Origin: Saprolegnia diclina VS20 | Lineage: Eukaryota > Oomycota > Saprolegniomycetes > Saprolegniales > Saprolegniaceae | DNA length: 63,017 bases | Direction of reading: 5' to 3' | Assembly (NCBI RefSeq): GCF_000281045.1 | Contig: NW_008246115.1 | Location: forward strand, 134,275-197,291 | Shown: positions 43,400 through 55,000 of the stretch, piece by piece | How positions within the stretch are numbered: the stretch's first letter is position 1 | How the letters are laid out: each line of letters begins with the position of its first letter | Program-made: the position numbers and the translations under genes | The notes under the pieces: model-generated | What the model was told of the DNA's origin: nothing | Databases searched by the model: none | Seen by the model: the letters and a program-made list of their open reading frames with translations, nothing else

Positions 43400-44926
43400 T
43401 TACATCTTAGGTGCCTCACGCCGGGCTCTCGAGTACGAGGCTTCGACGACCCGCGACGTATTCATACCGGTAATTGTACTGGCGCAGCACCGGCACGGCT
43501 CTATAATCCGTCTCTTCATCCATCGGCGGGAGGAAGATCGAGACGCCTCGGAAGTCGTGAGCGCTTGGTCCACTGCAATGTAGCACGGTCCAGACAGTTC
43601 GTACTCGTCCACGATATCGAATGCGGCGCCGAGCCGGCTCGTCGTATGCGGAAGCGCCGCTGCCAGCCGCATAATGGACTCGTTGCTAACGTCGCACTTG
43701 TGCATGGCGATGCTTTGGATGCCTCGGCGGATCCAGTCGGGCAGAGTCGTCATGATAGCGTCGGTAATCGCTGTGGAAAGCTTGCACTCGAGCCACGTCA
43801 ATGATTCGAGCTCATACGCGCTGGACAAGCCCGCTGCAAAGGCGTTCCACGCCGGTCCGTCGAACGAGATACTGGTAAATGCTACACGGCGAAGCGTCGA
43901 TGGCAGTCGCGCCGTGGGGGCCATGGCATCGACGGCGAAGGAACCGCGCGCGAGGCTCAGGTCTTCGAGCACCGGGAACGACGGCAGCACATCGAGGAGC
44001 ACGCCAAAGTTGACGTACTCGTAGTGAGGACATGTAATGTGTAGCATCGTGAGGCGCTGGCCGTCGAGGCATGTCAGCAGCTGCACGAGCACCGGCATGT
44101 CGGACGCATGCGCAAGCTTGATGCGCAAGCGGGTCAGACGCGTGAACGAGGGCGCGACAGCCACGAGCGGGGCAAGGAGCCCCGGCATTTTGAGACACAT
44201 GTCGAGGGTCGAGAGCGCGACCGTCTTGGGCAGCATGAGCGACAGCGCGTCGTGGTCTCTCGGGTCGTCCGATGCAAAGAACGACACGACCAATGTCTCG
44301 GCGTACGCGGAATCGAGCCAACGCCCGATGGCCGAGATCTTGGCGGCCTCGCGCGCCGGGCAGTTGATCGCGAGAAAGCTGAGGCGGTGCGCGGGCGTCG
44401 TGACGGCGTCCAGGGGCGATGCGTCGCCCGAGACGTTGCGAGCGTCAAAGCTCTGGAGCTTGATGCACTCGCGCAGGACGCTGCAGAGGCGTGGAAGCGG
44501 GATATTGATCAGTACGTGCGGGTGGGTATAATGGATGACCTTCTTGCTCCATGCTTGAAGCGCCTCCAAGCCGGCGGGATCCATCGGCACGCCGAACACC
44601 ATGGCCGCGGTCACGACGGGCAGTGCATCGCGCGCGAGGCGTGCGCCAGTGGGCGCGAGCTCGGCCAGCTTGAGCATGGGCCACAAATGCTCGACGGCCT
44701 CGTGCTCGGTGTAATGCCGGTACGAGATCACAGCGTCCAGCGGGCGTTGCAGCAGCTGGAGGAGCGCGGCCAGCGGCGGACTCCGCGCCGAGGCTGGGAG
44801 CGCCGACAGGAAGGCCTTGACGTCGATCGGCGCTTCCAAGCACTGGACGATGGCGACGAGGACGTGGTCCAGTTTGAACGCCGTCGGCGATGGCGCGCCC
44901 ATCCACTGGCTCCGGCGGCTCGTCAT
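43400..44926 (-). CDS. LRR-family paralogue 2, frameshifted near its C-terminus
   Basis: Long frame, preferred start MTSRRSQWMG at 44926 (upstream in-frame Met at 44974). An F-box-like N-terminus (FKLDHVLVAIVQCLEAPIDVK, AFLSALPASARSPPLAALLQ) is followed by LRR-type repeats (LSTLDMCLKMPGLLAPLVAV, FTRLTRLRIKLAHASDMPV, MLHITCPHYEYV, ...VLEDLSLARG). Near 43555 the reading leaves the family consensus. The expected tail, GVSIFLPPMDEETDYRAVPV and then RRSLVLESPA with a stop at about 43416-43418, lies in another frame, while the open frame runs on with unrelated residues to 43400. This is either a recent frameshift, making a slightly altered protein, or a sequencing/assembly error. The rest of the gene is intact. 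Confidence 0.7.
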   Translation of the reverse strand: MTSRRSQWMGAPSPTAFKLDHVLVAIVQCLEAPIDVKAFLSALPASARSPPLAALLQLLQRPLDAVISYRHYTEHEAVEHLWPMLKLAELAPTGARLARDALPVVTAAMVFGVPMDPAGLEALQAWSKKVIHYTHPHVLINIPLPRLCSVLRECIKLQSFDARNVSGDASPLDAVTTPAHRLSFLAINCPAREAAKISAIGRWLDSAYAETLVVSFFASDDPRDHDALSLMLPKTVALSTLDMCLKMPGLLAPLVAVAPSFTRLTRLRIKLAHASDMPVLVQLLTCLDGQRLTMLHITCPHYEYVNFGVLLDVLPSFPVLEDLSLARGSFAVDAMAPTARLPSTLRRVAFTSISFDGPAWNAFAAGLSSAYELESLTWLECKLSTAITDAIMTTLPDWIRRGIQSIAMHKCDVSNESIMRLAAALPHTTSRLGAAFDIVDEYELSGPCYIAVDQALTTSEASRSSSRRWMKRRIIEPCRCCASTITGMNTSRVVEASYSRARREAPKM

Positions 44927-44989
44927 TAGTCGGACCAGAGTTTTTTTCAAACTGAATCTTAATGCATCGCTCAATTTGCGTTTTTCTCA

Positions 44990-45185
44990 AACTATAGGCT
45001 GGTACCAGACCAGGAGCTCGACATCCGTTGCGGGTGGAGACGGGCAGAGCGGCGAGGAAGGCCTTGACGCCGCCAAGCACTGAACGAACGTCGTGCTGAT
45101 GCGAGCGGCGTCAACGACAGACGACGGGGCTGCGGCCGCGCGCTTGGCCCTGTTGCTCACCCGCCACATGGCCTTTCCGCCCACT
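44990..45185 (-). pseudogene. relic of an LRR-family N-terminus
   Basis: Minus-strand translation gives, in two frames, DAARISTTFVQCL and GGVKAFLAALPVSTR. These match the family N-terminus (VKAFLSALPASAR). The piece is short and frameshifted, and lies directly upstream of paralogue 2, so it overlaps or borders that gene's promoter. A remnant of a further tandem copy. Confidence 0.55.
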
Positions 45186-45694
45186 CAATCTAATAACAAG
45201 AAGGCGACTGCGCCACTACTAACTCGCGCGCCAACGACCGTTGTTGCCTCCAGCTGGTCGAATCGGCGTCAGCCACGACGAGGTCGATGGCAAGAGCGTC
45301 CAACACAACGCTGCATCCACGGGCGTCATCACTGACGCTTGGGAAGGAAGGACCTTTGCGATACTTCAGTTTCGTCATCGCGCGTTTCGACACATGACGC
45401 TCTTGCAGCTGGAAACCGCTGTCATCACGGCGGAGAACGAGATCGGCGGCGGCATACCGTAGCCAGCACGTCATTTCTGCCAACGTCAGCAGTCTACGTG
45501 ACTGCAGGGATAGGGCATCACTAGTAGTTGCATCATCTTCTCGTCCTGCGCGTCTTCGGCGCCGATGCTATATGTCCAGCTGGGTGGACATATTGTCCAC
45601 GACCCTACTACCCTACCCATTCTACTCGTTAGATGGAAAAAACTACTAAGCTTAGTACAAATGCTTGAACGGTATGCAAAAAAAGCACGGCGGC
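45186..45694. other. intergenic within the LRR array
   Basis: About 500 bases. A minus-strand frame at 45190-45483 (97 codons) has no recognised domain and is probably chance. No other feature seen. Confidence 0.4.
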
Positions 45695-47218
45695 CTACGC
45701 GCGATCCGCGGGACTCTTCAACACAAGATATGTTTGGCCGTCGACGACCTCGTGGCCATAGAATACGCCATGCATCGTCGCCAAGTCTCGGAAGTCGTCG
45801 TCGATCGTCATCGACGGCAGCACGACCGAGACGCCAGCGCACAGCAGGAGTGCTCGACCAAGGCGCACGCAACTCTTGCCCGACAAAAGGTTGTTCTTGA
45901 TGACGATGGAGACACCGACAGCGCTCGTCGTTCGAGCGACGGCCGCTCCAAGCATCGTCGCTTGGTCGTCTCCGAGGCGGCAGTTGTCAAACGTGATGAT
46001 TCGAATGCCTCGGGCAATCCAGCCGCGTAACGCCGGCGTCATGCACTCGAGTTCATTTCCCCACAGTCGACAATTGCGCCACGTAATCTCATCGAGGTCG
46101 CATGAGCGCAGCAAGACCGTCGCCAGTCCCTCCCACACGGACGTGGCCAACAGCACTTCGGAAAACGTGAGCCGGCGAAATGTGGATCGGCGCGCGGGCT
46201 CGAGCACACCGTCCATGAGGCACCAGCGCTGGATCGTGAGCTCTTCCAGCGCTGGAAACGTAGGCAGGACGTCTAGTAGCGCGGTGAGATGCTCGGTGAG
46301 GTTCCCGCGCGTAGAGCCGACGCAGAGCGAGCCAAGGTTTGGACTGCGGAGATGCTGCAAAAGCGTCAATACCGCGGGCATGTTGGCTGCCGGCACCGCG
46401 AGATGCAGGTGCGTGAGACGAGTGAAGGCGGCTGCGACGGGCAAAAGCCGTGCGAGCAGCTCGGGGGCTTGAAACGTGAGCGCAAGATGCGAGAGAGTAG
46501 TCGTTTTGCAGAGCATTGACGCCAGCGCCTCGCTCACTGGCGTGTCACTGTACGCGTAATACGTAAAGTGCAAGTGCTCGGCGCTGCCTGACGCAAGCCA
46601 GCGCGCGACAACCGGGATCATCTCTGCCGAGGTCTCGAGGCAACAGACCGTGAGGCACCGGACGCGGTGGGCGGGCGTCGTGACGGCCTCGAGGATCTGC
46701 GCCCCCGATTCGATACCTTCGTGCACGTCGACGCCCTGAAGCTTGGTGCATTGCGTCAAGATGCTGCAGAGACGTGGGATGTCGTGGCGACGTCCAACGT
46801 GAGAGTGCGCATAGTTTGTGATCTTGTGGCGCCAGAGATAGAGCCACTGAAAATGGTCGTAGCCCAGTACGTTCTGCGTCAAGTCGAGATTGCGAAGGGC
46901 AACTGAGGAAAAGAGTGGCATCGCGGCCAGTGCAAGCGCGGCTGTCGCGGACGTGACGACACTGAGCTCCAGCACGGGCCAGAGCTTGCTCATGGCCTTC
47001 TCCGGATCCTGCTGAAAAAGCGCCGTCCGATAATTGCGCCGGACGACCTGCGCGGAGTCGGCCAAGAGCTTGTGGAGCGCGGTTAGCGACGCGCTGCGCG
47101 CCGAGGCCGGCAGGGCCGACAGGAAGGCGGCGACGTCTTTGGTCATCGGCGTAAACTGCGCGATCGTGACCAACGCGTGGTCCAGATCCAGGATCGTTCT
47201 CGCGGCCGTGGAACTCAT
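45695..47218 (-). CDS. LRR-family paralogue 3, intact (507 aa)
   Basis: Single exon, start MSSTAARTILDLDHALVTI. N-terminal F-box-like helices (DVAAFLSALPASARSASLTALHKLL, residues ~28-52 in two halves) precede repeats such as IPRLCSILTQCTKLQGVDV, LSHLALTFQAPELLARLLPV, FTRLTHLHLAVPAANMPAV, ALEELTIQRWCL, FRRLTFSEVLL and CDLDEITWRNCRLW. The tail is CAGVSVVLPSMTIDDDFRDL ... YLVLKSPADRA. This is the most complete copy and a good reference for the family. F-box-LRR proteins usually recruit substrates to SCF ubiquitin ligases, but the F-box here is weak, so that role is only a suggestion. Confidence 0.8.
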   Translation of the reverse strand: MSSTAARTILDLDHALVTIAQFTPMTKDVAAFLSALPASARSASLTALHKLLADSAQVVRRNYRTALFQQDPEKAMSKLWPVLELSVVTSATAALALAAMPLFSSVALRNLDLTQNVLGYDHFQWLYLWRHKITNYAHSHVGRRHDIPRLCSILTQCTKLQGVDVHEGIESGAQILEAVTTPAHRVRCLTVCCLETSAEMIPVVARWLASGSAEHLHFTYYAYSDTPVSEALASMLCKTTTLSHLALTFQAPELLARLLPVAAAFTRLTHLHLAVPAANMPAVLTLLQHLRSPNLGSLCVGSTRGNLTEHLTALLDVLPTFPALEELTIQRWCLMDGVLEPARRSTFRRLTFSEVLLATSVWEGLATVLLRSCDLDEITWRNCRLWGNELECMTPALRGWIARGIRIITFDNCRLGDDQATMLGAAVARTTSAVGVSIVIKNNLLSGKSCVRLGRALLLCAGVSVVLPSMTIDDDFRDLATMHGVFYGHEVVDGQTYLVLKSPADRA

Positions 47219-47844
47219 CGCAGTGTGGCAGGATCAAACATCAACGGCCTTTTCTTGGGCTCACTCGCAATGCCAAACTCAATGAATGGTGTATTTCTCA
47301 AAACACCTGTCGCAGCTTGTTCCGACAGTGATTCCAAGTGCCATCAAGACAACAGTCGTCGGCAAACGCCGTCGTCCGAGCGCTTGCTCTCGGTCCTTTT
47401 CTTGTGGTCGAATTATTTGCACCACTGGGGCCTCTTCATAGTATCACTCTGAATCATAGCGCTGAAGCGACCTCGATTCGCGCATTTCTCAATACGCACA
47501 TTGTGCTCGTGAGCAAAGGCGTGTGTTCAAAAGAATCTCGACCGAGTCGATACACAGCCAGCACATCCTAGAGAACAACCTGCACTTTGCATCTCTTGTT
47601 GATTGAGCCCGAGAAACGACGTTAACCAGTGGCTCGTGGCGTAGGGGTAGGTCAGGGGAAGGGAAACAAACCCCGAAAAAAAGCAGAGTACTCCTGGACG
47701 CCTCGTACACGTTGATAGCGCCATCGTCTGTACCGCATCGTACGTTGCGTCCACCAGGGTATGAAAAACTCGTTTGGATATTCCTAGCACGTCCATTAGT
47801 ATAAAGAAAAAATGTAGTCGAATACGACCGACTACGGCGGACTA
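47219..47844. other. intergenic within the LRR array
   Basis: About 630 bases. The shared upstream element of the family (ctcaatg...tatttctcaaaac) is at about 47275-47302. No coding signal. Confidence 0.45.
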
Positions 47845-47859
47845 CTACGCACCCTCCGC

Positions 47860-48190
47860 GGGCTCTTCAACACAAGATGGGTCTGGCGTTCGACGACCTA
47901 GTGGCAATCGACAACGCCGAGCTTTGTTGTCCTGTCTCGGAAGGCGTCGTCGCCACCATCGACGGCAGTGCGAGACGCCAGCGCACAATGCGAGTGCTCG
48001 GCCACGGCGGATGCAGCTCTCGCCCCACACTCGGTGCTCTTGATGACGAAGGAGGCACTCGTCCTTGGGAGCTCCAAGCAACGGGATGTCATTGTCGTCG
48101 ACATATATCGCGAAATCGACGTGACAAACGACATGTAGATGTCGCCCATTGTCTAATATACCGAAAGAATTGTTTCTGAACGACAGCAAC
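47860..48190 (-). pseudogene. relic of an LRR-family C-terminus
   Basis: Minus-strand frames contain GESCIRRGRALALCAGVS, then DGGDDAFRDRTTKLGVVD in another frame, then ARPILC and EEPAEGA. In this order they parallel the tail of paralogue 3 (GKSCVRLGRALLLCAGVSV, DDDFRDLATMHGV, YLVLKSPADRA). At least two frameshifts separate them; no upstream LRRs remain. Confidence 0.65.
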
Positions 48191-48243
48191 CTTGAGAAAA
48201 TGCAAACTCAATTTTGAAAAAATCGTCATCTGGCCGCACGCAA

Positions 48244-48835
48244 TACTGTCGATGGCCGCGAGGTGGTCGAGCGAGTTGATGATGTCAGCACCGGCGGCAG
48301 CTCGATCGAGACGCCACGGCACGACGCAAGGGCTGGGCCGAGGAGGACGTAGGCGTTGTTTGGCAGCTGGCAGTGATATATCGATGTGGATGCGGACACC
48401 AACGGGGCTCGTTCTCGCGCAATGGCCGTCGCAACCGCATGGTCTTCTCCAAAGCCGACAAACGAGATTTTGCGGATACCACAATTGATCTACTGGCGCA
48501 GCACTCGCTCCATGGACGGTGTCCTCGATGAGATCGGCTGGACCTCGTACGTCCTGACGACGTCTAAGGTCCAGCCGATCTCATCGAGGACACAGGTGCC
48601 AAGCAAGCTCTTGCCAAGTGCGTTCCGCGCGCTTGGTAAATTTGGCTTTGAAAATCGTGACGCGATGATGCGTGGACGGCAGCTTCGCGACGGTATTCGA
48701 TGGGCAGCGTCTCCTGAACCTGAGTTGTTCGAGGCCCGGGCACGTCGGCAGCAAATTGAGCGTTGCAGTGAGCTCTCTGTCAAAGCCTCGACGCGGAGCA
48801 AGTGGTGCAACATGGAAGCGTCTCACAAGCTCCAC
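48244..48835 (-). pseudogene. LRR-family relic containing a 26-bp inverted duplication
   Basis: Pieces in order on the minus strand: MELVRRFHV.., then LTATLNLLPTCPGLEQLRF (compare LTALLDVLPTFPALEELTI in paralogue 3); ARNALGKSLLGTCVLDEIGW in a second frame (compare LLRSCDLDEITW); KISFVGFGEDHAVATAIA; and GPALASCRGVSIELPP in further frames. The N-terminal F-box-like region is missing and several frameshifts are present. The family's upstream element persists at about 48890-48915. The region after DEIGW is replaced by an inverted copy of itself (see repeat entry). Confidence 0.7.
48520..48592. repeat. 26-bp perfect inverted repeat, 21-nt spacer
   Basis: Arms 48520-48545 and 48567-48592 are exact reverse complements. 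Each begins or ends with tgtcctcgatgagatcgg or its complement; the spacer is 48546-48566. The left/right pair lies in the coding remnant of an LRR paralogue where intact copies show no such symmetry, so one arm is an inverted duplicate of the other. Confidence 0.9.
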
Positions 48836-49048
48836 GAGCGCCGTATCTTCTCAACTGACATGTGCATCCTTCTCCACTGCGCAGCTCTGAAACTCAATTG
48901 CGTATTTCTCAAAACACAACTTCAACTTGAACCTACCGCCATATTCCAGCACGCATCGGATCTTACAACCAACTCTCAACAACCGTATTGCAATGTCCAA
49001 TTCATGTATTATGTGCTTCATCAGCAAAGATACAAACACGCAGATTCC

Positions 49049-52000
49049 TTAGCCAAAGACGTCGCGCTGGCCTTCTTCTTCGGCGTCGCCGGCGGCTTCG
49101 TCGACCGACTCCATCGCGCTAAAGTTGTAGAAGTGCGTCTTGCGGTGGACTTCGTGGTAAAACTCCTTGGGGTTGCCGACCTTGACGTCGTACTTCATGC
49201 TCGGCGTGTGCTTGACTCCCATAAAGTTGTAGTTCCACACTTCCTCGTCTGGCACCATGTAGAAGCCCACAAAGCGGTCCGAGAGCAGCATCTGCACCTT
49301 CTCGTAGTGCGTCGGCAGGTACCCCGGCGGGCTTGGGCCCGTGTCCTTGTTGGCGCGGCCCCACTCGTACCCGGCCGGCGTCAGCTTGTACGCAGTGAGC
49401 GACGCCGACCCGGGCGTGAAGCTGCATGTGATCGCAATCGTCTTCTCGCCGTCCCACGACGCATTCTCCGCCATAAACTTGGCGTGGAACGACACGTCTT
49501 GGGGCGCAAGCGCCGGCGTCTCGTTCGGCTGCGTGTGGATCCAGCCGAGCGCCTCGAGGTTTTCGAGGTACTCGTGACTTGGCGCGGCCATCGGGATCGT
49601 GACGCTCTGGTGCGTGCCCAGCTGGGGCGGCACGACGATGCACCGAATCTCCTTGACGTGCGGGTTGTCGGGCGGCGACACACCGTAGATGAGGCCTCCG
49701 ATTTGCGTGCGGAGGTCGGCGACCGTGATGAACTTGTTGAGAATATTCTTCGGGAGCACGTACGTAAAGCCCGACTCGCGAATGTCGTCCGAGTTGACGT
49801 AAATGTGGTTGGTCCGCAAGTGCAAGTTGGTGGCCGAGATCGCGCGCACGCGCCAGTCGGTCTTGCTCGCAAACGAGTGCTGCTCGTACTGCGACGTGGT
49901 CGTGACCACCATGCCGTCACCGTGCACGTTGACCGTCTTGGTCGTCACGGCCGTCAACTGCGACTGGTCGCGCGCCTGGGCCTCGACCTCGGCGACCATT
50001 TGGCGCTGCTGCGACGGCGCCGAGATCTCCATCCCGAGGATGATGTCGCGGATCTCGCTCTGCGTGAGCGACGCGACATTGACGTTGTTCTTCTTGCCAT
50101 AGTCGTTGAGGATGAGGTCCTTGAGCTGCACTTCGAGCTTGAGCCAGTCCTCGTCCGTGAGGCTCGGCCAAATGTGGTGGTCCTGCGTGATCGTGGTCGC
50201 GGTCGGCCGCAAAATGATCTTGGTGCGGTCCTGGCTCACATGCAGCGCGCGCAAAATCAAAATCAACCGCGAGAACGCCGTGTACGACGTGATCGTGTTG
50301 AGCCAGTCGTCGTAAATGTTGAAGAGCACCATCTGCGGCTCGATCGCGCGCAGAATCAAGTCGCCAAACTTCTCGACCTTGAGACACGCCTGGAACGGCA
50401 GCTGCAGCTCCGAGCCCTTGATGACAATGTTGGGGAAGTCGAGCAAGTGCACTTCGAGCGGGTCGAGCATGCCCTTGCGCGTCACAATGATCTGCTTGGG
50501 CTGTTCTTCGACCGGCAGCGACCGAATGAGCGCGGCCACTTCTTCGGCCGTCTTCCACTTGGCGAGCTGCCCGAGACGCTTCTGGCCCGCCCACACCGAC
50601 GTGTGGATGATCTTGAGGAAGAGCTGGCCCGTGCGCGGGTTGAAGATGAAGATCGCGCCGTTGATGGGCTTGGTCGTCAAGTTGCCTTCAAACGTCTTGT
50701 GGATCGTGACGCGGTACACGTTCGTGTCGTCGACAAACCAAATGATCTGGTTCGAGAAGAGCTCGCCATAGTTTTGGCTGCTCAGGTACGGCTCGGTCGG
50801 CTCGCTCGAGTAGAGCTGGAGCCCCTTCCGGATGCGCTCGCGCAGCACGTACATGGCCGGGTTGGCCTTCATGATCTTGGCCATCGCTTGCTGCATGAGC
50901 GGCTTGCAGCCCGTAAACCAGTTGCCGTAGCCACTGTACAAGTTGTACGCGAGGTCCACTGCGAGGAGCACGCCGGTCGGCGACGGGTAGATCGTCATGT
51001 TGTCCGACGTGTAGTCGAGGAACTTGGCGCGCGCGTAGCGCTCAATGTCGTGCGAGTCAAAGTCGCCCCAGCGCAATTGAACGTCAATCCAGTACTTGGT
51101 CGACGTCGTGCCGTCGGCCGAGTCCTTGACGTCGTGCAGCAGCGTCGGCTTGCCCATCTGCCACTTGTACGACGCAAACAGCAAAATGTCGGCGCACGAC
51201 GAGTTCATCTTGTACGACTTGCGCGGGTGGATCGTCTCCTTCTGAACGTTCTCGATCGCGAGCGCATCGAGCTCTTGGTCAAACACCTGGCAGAGATCCA
51301 TGACCAGCGACTCGTGGATCTTCTGCCACAAGTGCGCGCGGAAGATCTGGATCAGCGAAATCTTGAGCGTCGGGATCTTGCCGTGCATGAAGATGCCCGT
51401 CAAATCGAGCTGGACCTGGAAACCCACGTACACGTTGGCGCGGTTGATCGTCGGCGACCACCACAGCGTGAACCGACGGTTGGGAATCTGGTTCAGACCC
51501 GACCGCTGCGCGTTCGTGAGCTTCTTGTACTTCATCGACTCTTCAAAGCCCGACGCCTTCTCCCAGAAGAGGCCCTCCCACGTCGGGAAGTACGTGCCCT
51601 TGAAGAGCGTGTGCTCGAGGATGCCTTCGACGCCGCCGAGCGCCTGGATCATGTCCGTGCGGTAGTTGTTGAGGTTCCAAAGCTTGCCGTCGTGGCGCGT
51701 GTGCGTCCACCAAAACGGGTTCTGCCGCAGCACTTGGTACTTCTTAAAGTCGGTGCGGACGCGCCAGCCCTTGTCGTACGCGAGCGTGTGCCGGTCCTTC
51801 TGGAAGAGCGTGTTGATGCGCGGAATACCGCGGTCCCACGAGTCCTCGAGGTCCTCGAGCGTCAGCCGGCGGTTCTGCGCCGTCGCCTCTTGCCGCTTGA
51901 GCGCATACTCGGCCCAAACGCGCTGCGAGTCGATAAACTCCGACTCCCACGGCTGCAGGTACCGGAAGAGGTTCGGGATGAGCTGGTCTTCCTCGTGCGA

Positions 52001-55000
52001 CATGCCCGACCGAAAGTGCGTGATGCCGCCTTCCGTCTGTTTCATGTAGCGCATGTCGCTCTGCGGGATGAGCACGTGGCCCATCGAGAGCATGCCGAGA
52101 CCGCCGAGCTCCTTGGGCGTGTAAAACACCACGGGCGGGAAGCGCGACGGCATCTTCGAGTTGAGGCCAATCTTGATGCGCGTCTGCATCTTGTTCTCGC
52201 ATTTGACGAGGAGGTCGAGCAGCTCTTGCGTCTGCACGACGGCCTCGCGGAAGTACGTCATGAGCCCAATGAGAGCTGCGTTCCACTTGTTGGCGACCTT
52301 GGTGAACGTGGTCGAGCCCGAGCTCATGAGGATCTGCCGCACGCGGTTCTCAAACGCCTTGATCGCCGCTTCGTCGACACGCAAGTACGCCTGCGCCGTC
52401 CGCTCCTTGGTCACGTCGTTCTGGAGGTTCCACACGCCGTCCTTGTGCGCAAACTCGTCTTCGATCGCGCGCGACCGCGGCAGAATGCGCACGTCAAAGC
52501 CGCACATGTTGAAGAGCAAGTTCGGGTTGTCCTTCGAGTAGACCGACACAAAGCTGTGGTCCCACTCGAGCGTCGTGAGCGACCGCGGGAGGCGGTTCTT
52601 CATGTCCCAAAAGGTCGCGCGGCCGAGGTTCACGTCGTGCTTCATGAGGCGCATGCGCGCGTCGCGCGGCCAGCACTTCTTGTTGTTGTAGCCGACAATG
52701 TTTTCGTTGTTCGGGTCCGGGTGCTCGGTCAGATAGCGCTGGATCAGGTCGCGCGAGTCGTCCGCGTCAAACTTGTAGACGACGTAGATCTTGTCAATGT
52801 ACCGCGTGTACATGCGGATCGGGTGCGACGTCTCGGTCGCCGTGTCCTTGAAAGCGAGGTACTCGTTCGGGAACTGGGGCGGGCCCGCAATCTCGGACGC
52901 GCGCGTGAGGCCGAGCATGAGCAAGTCGAGCACGAGGCCGTAGTACTGGAACACAAAGGACGCAAACTGCAGACCGCGGATGAGGCCGTACGAGTTGGTG
53001 TGCATCATGTCCTTGTACGCGATCACAACGTTGTTCTTGGCGGTAATGTAGTCGGCAATGTTGTGGTCGAGCACGAGACGCAGGAGCCGGTTGAGGAGCG
53101 TCAGATCCATCTTCTCGTACACCTTCTCGAGCTTCGACTCCATGACGACGACGCACTCGCCATTGTCCGTGCGCCAAATGTTGTCCAAGTTGTTGATGCC
53201 CTGGCACCACTTGTACACAAGGAGCGGCGGCGGCTCCGAGTCGCCGGGCTTGATCCACGACGGAAACAGGTGGCGCTTGTCGGCTTCGTACCACAGATAC
53301 TGGTCCAAGTACGCGTCCGTGATCTTCTCGAGCGGCTCAATCTCGTACACGGGCAGCAAGTGCGAGTAGAGGTCCATAAACTCCATGCCCATCTCCTTGA
53401 ACGCGCGCTGCGTGAGCAGGTGGCGCTTGATGCGGCTCAGCGCCTCGTGCGGGTTGTCGTACGCCTGCTCGATCAGCCCGAGCTCCTCGCGGGCGTTCTG
53501 GTTGAGCCGGTTGTTGGCCGAGTAGTTCTCCTTGAGCCGCTCGAGCGCCAGAATGAGCAGCTTCGTGTCGTGCTTGTACGAGAGCGGCGGGAACGGGATC
53601 GACGCAAACTTGCGCGACTCGAGCCAGTGCACGGTCGTCGTGTACACCGCGACGGCCTCCTCGGCCGAGACGTACGGGCCGTCCTTGAGGTAGTTGTGCT
53701 GGCGCTCCTGCTCGGCCTTGAGCCAGAGACGCGTGAGCCGCCCGAGGTTCTTCTTGCACACCGTCTTGTCGACCGTCGCGCCGCGCTTGATGCGCTCGCG
53801 GTTGTAGTGGGCCACGTTCGTCCACCAGTCCGCCTTGCTCTTGACGTAGCGCAGGATCATGTTCTCGATCGGCGCCGGCAGACCCGGGACCTTCCACGGG
53901 ATGTTGGCCTTCCAGCAGCGCCACGCTTCCGAGAGATGCTGCAAGATCGTGCGCGACTTGTTGGCTTTCACGCCTTCGGGCATCATGTCGAGGATGTCGT
54001 GCATGACGGCCGCGCGCAGCTCCAGATCAAAGTGCGACTCGACACGCTGCTTGGTGACCGTCTTGGCAATGCCCTTGGAGTGACGGCCCTCAAACTGGCG
54101 CGCGAGGAGGTTCCCAAGCCAGCGCTCGAGCAGCGGCACGATCCCGCGCAGGAAGAAGAGCCAGACGCGCCACGCCGGCGCCCAAAAGCCGCAGCCTGGC
54201 CCCTTGCCGACCGGGCCCGTGTTGAACCGGTAGTAAATGAGATGCTTGAGGTCCTTGCACATGCGCACTTGGCGCATCAAGCGGTACTTGTAGCGGTACA
54301 TGCCGGTGAGCTGCCCGACGTGCGCAAACGAGTACTGGAGCCCGTCGGCGAGCTGGAACGCGTCGACGTTGCCGAGGCGGTACTGCACGTGCGCGTCGAC
54401 AAGCAGCTTCATGAGGCGCAGGATCTCACGCGTGAGGTGGAACGCGTTACCAAAGCGCGACTTCTTGCGCTCCTTGGTCGTCAGCGTCTTGATCGGCTTG
54501 AGGTTGAAGTTGTAGTCGAGATGCAAGTAGTTGAGGTTCTTGCGGTGGATGAGCAAGTTGAGCATGTTGTAGCCCTGGCGACACACTTGGAGGCCGGCCT
54601 CGACCCAGTCAAGCTCGGTCGACTGAAAGAACTTGGTCGACTTGAGCGACTTGAAGAGGTACTTCTTGTTGAGCGCCTTGGGCGGCCGCGCGTGCAGATG
54701 GTTGAGCACCCAGCACTTGAGCAGCTTCTGGTAACTCACTCGGACCTTGACGGGCTGGCCCGCCGGGCAGTGCTCCTGGAACCACTTGTTGACGAGCGGC
54801 ACGTCCAGCGCGCGACGCGTCTTGCCCATGCGCAGGTTGAACGGCCGTGGCGCCCAGTAGAGCGCGATACCGCTCGCCGTGTTCTCCGTGTAGAGCTCCT
54901 CTTCCGACAGAATCGGCGCAAAGCCCATTGGCATCTCAAACACATCGTCGTCGTCGTCGTCGTCCATGGTGGCCGTCGTCGTCTTGCCGATGCGAAACTG

